NCBI GenBank assembly: GCA_964561005.1
Contig: CAZLNO010000070.1
Coordinates: forward strand, 1-22,021
Reading direction: 5' to 3'
From: CAZLNO01 sp964561005
GTDB lineage: Bacteria > Pseudomonadota > Alphaproteobacteria > Kiloniellales > Rhodovibrionaceae
DNA: 22,021 nucleotides
In this document: positions 20,702 through 22,021 of the stretch, in pieces
Position numbering within the stretch: position 1 is the first letter of the stretch
How the letters are laid out: each line of letters opens with the position of its first letter
Notes under the pieces: model-generated
Database searches by the model: none
Seen by the model: only the letters and a program-made list of their open reading frames with translations
Told to the model about the DNA's origin: nothing
Position numbers and translations under genes: made by a program

Positions 20702-21889
20702 ATGACGGAACGCGAGGTCGTGCTGTGCAACCCTGTGCGCACAGCGATCGGGGCCTACGGCGGCGCCTTGAAGACGACTCCGGCAACCGAGCTTGGGGCC
20801 ACCGTGGTACGGGAAACGCTCTCCCGCGCGGGCCTGGATCCGGCCAAGGTCGAGGCTTTGGTCATGGGCAACGTCATTCAGGCGGGCAACAAGATGAATC
20901 CGGCGCGCCAGGCCGGGATCAACGGCGGCCTGCCGGTCGAGGTCCCAGCCATGACGGTGAACCGCGTCTGCGGTTCGGGCGCGCAGGCGGTCGTCTCGGC
21001 GGCGCAGGACGTGCTGCTGGGCCATGCCGACGCGACGATCGCGGGCGGGATGGAGAACATGGACATGGCCCCGTATTTGATGGCCGGCGGTCGCTGGGGC
21101 TATCGCATGGGTCATGCGCAAATTTACGATTCCATGCTGCTGGACGGCCTGAACGACGCGTTTTCGGATCGGCATTCGGGCTGGCATACCGAGGATCTGG
21201 CGCAGAAGTACCAGATCGGACGCGAGGAGCAGGACGCCTGGGCGGCGCGCTCGCACCAGCGCTTCTGCAAGGCCCGCGAGGACGGCAAATTCGACGCCGA
21301 ACTGGTCACGGTCGAGGTCAAGGGCCGCAAAGGACCGGAGCCCTTCGCCACCGACGAGCAGGCGCGGCCTGACGCCACTACGGAAGGGCTGGCCAAGCTC
21401 AAGCCTGCTTTCCGCGCGGACGGCACGATCACCGCCGGGAACGCGCCGGGGCTGAACAGCGGCGCGGCAGCGATGATCGCTGCGGAGCGCGGCTGGGCCG
21501 ACCGGAACAACCTGACGCCGATGGCCCGGCTGGCGGGCTACGGCGTCGGCGCGGTCGATCCAGGCATGTTCGGCATCGGCCCGGTCCCGGCGGTGCGCCA
21601 GGCACTGGGGCGCGCAGGCTGGCAGACCGACGACGTGGAGCGGGTCGAGATCAACGAGGCCTTCGCCGCCATTGCCATCGCGGTCGCCCGCGATCTGGGC
21701 TTCCCGGACGACATCGTGAACGTCGAGGGCGGCGCCATCGCGCATGGCCATCCGATCGGCGGAACTGGCGCGATCCTGACCACGCGCCTGCTGCATTCGA
21801 TGCAGCGCGACGGCCTGAGGAGGGGCGTCGTCACGCTTTGCATTGGCGGCGGACAAGGCATAGCACTGGCGTTGGAGCGACTGAGCTGA
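20702..21889 (+). CDS. Acetyl-CoA C-acyltransferase (thiolase family)
   Basis: Thiolase catalysing acyl-CoA + acetyl-CoA exchange with beta-ketoacyl-CoA, in fatty-acid oxidation or acetoacetyl-CoA formation. From ATG 20702 it has 395 residues, standard. Catalytic residues: nucleophile Cys90 in NRVCGSGAQAV, His350 in GGAIAHGHPIGGTGA and Cys380 in CIGGGQG; NEAF at 318-321 is the fourth signature. TAGNAPGLNSGAAA varies slightly from the common TAGNASGxNDGAAA. The start is fixed by AAGGAG ten bases upstream and by the family N-terminus (VVLCNPVRTAIG); a longer frame back to 20615 lacks homology. It stands after the repeat element with no cotranscribed partner visible, and 132 bases without a supportable gene follow to the window end. 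AtoB/PhaA-like and FadA-like roles cannot be separated here. Confidence 0.95.
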   Translation: MTEREVVLCNPVRTAIGAYGGALKTTPATELGATVVRETLSRAGLDPAKVEALVMGNVIQAGNKMNPARQAGINGGLPVEVPAMTVNRVCGSGAQAVVSAAQDVLLGHADATIAGGMENMDMAPYLMAGGRWGYRMGHAQIYDSMLLDGLNDAFSDRHSGWHTEDLAQKYQIGREEQDAWAARSHQRFCKAREDGKFDAELVTVEVKGRKGPEPFATDEQARPDATTEGLAKLKPAFRADGTITAGNAPGLNSGAAAMIAAERGWADRNNLTPMARLAGYGVGAVDPGMFGIGPVPAVRQALGRAGWQTDDVERVEINEAFAAIAIAVARDLGFPDDIVNVEGGAIAHGHPIGGTGAILTTRLLHSMQRDGLRRGVVTLCIGGGQGIALALERLS

Positions 21890-22021
21890 AGGCGCGGTTG
21901 CCTGCAAATTCCTTTCGGCGGAGGGTGCGGGCTGGACTGTACCGGCTTCCTCGCAGGCCGTGCAGTTTGGACGACCAGACCGCTTGGCGTCTGGACCGTT
22001 GGTGACGCCGGCTTCGGGTCA

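Noticed and set aside
21975..21994. CCAGAC/GTCTGG hairpin after the thiolase as a terminator
   Set aside because: Six-bp stem 85 bases past the stop with no T-run; could equally lie in the next transcription unit outside the window.

Overview
The window is about 22 kb of very GC-rich DNA, dense with genes and with strong third-position GC bias. It reads as the chromosome of an alphaproteobacterium, most likely Rhodospirillales in the broad sense. This rests on the gene families (a PAS_5-type protein, a Rap1a/Tai-like protein, an alphaproteobacterial MreB, an SNase-like protein with an acidic-residue-free active site), a CtrA-type TTAA-N7-TTAG box, and a dispersed intergenic palindrome. The genus cannot be named from sequence alone. 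No phage, plasmid, transposase, integrase or CRISPR array is visible.

Layout. Positions 1-6116 (minus strand) form one five-gene run: rpe, a heparinase II/III family protein, a stand-alone B3/B4-domain protein, a WecA/WbpL-type glycosyl-1-phosphate transferase and a WbpM/CapD-type sugar-nucleotide dehydratase that runs off the left edge. The last two form a typical start module for a lipid-linked surface polysaccharide. Positions 6256-8289 (plus) hold a SAM methyltransferase and a shortened, active-site-degenerate relative of acyl-CoA ligases. Positions 8300-10723 (minus) hold methylmalonate-semialdehyde dehydrogenase and a fumarylacetoacetate-hydrolase-family enzyme, with a DODA-type ring-opening dioxygenase divergent from them (10849-11634).

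Positions 11870-13747 (plus) hold mreB without mreC/mreD, a small unknown protein and a cyclophilin-like protein. A Rap1a/Tai-like secreted protein (minus) is divergent from a GDP-mannose 3,5-epimerase homologue (plus), whose tail overlaps a convergent PAS_5 gene. tRNA-Arg(CCU), a PagL-type lipid A deacylase and prolyl aminopeptidase follow on the minus strand. An SNase-like gene and an M48-LysM lipoprotein peptidase overlap by ATGA on the plus strand. A 535-bp gene-free stretch carrying a nested palindromic repeat element precedes a thiolase. The last 132 bases hold no gene I can support.

Themes are envelope and surface-glycan biology (dehydratase, glycosyl-1-P transferase, GME-like epimerase, PagL, MreB, M48 peptidase) plus acyl-CoA and aromatic/branched-chain catabolism. 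I see no clear, wholly new multi-gene system. The best leads are the methyltransferase/degenerate-ligase pair, the isolated bacterial GME with its antisense-encoded tail, the SNase-like protein that has lost its acidic catalytic residues, and the orphan mreB with a CtrA-type box and a long inverted repeat in its leader.
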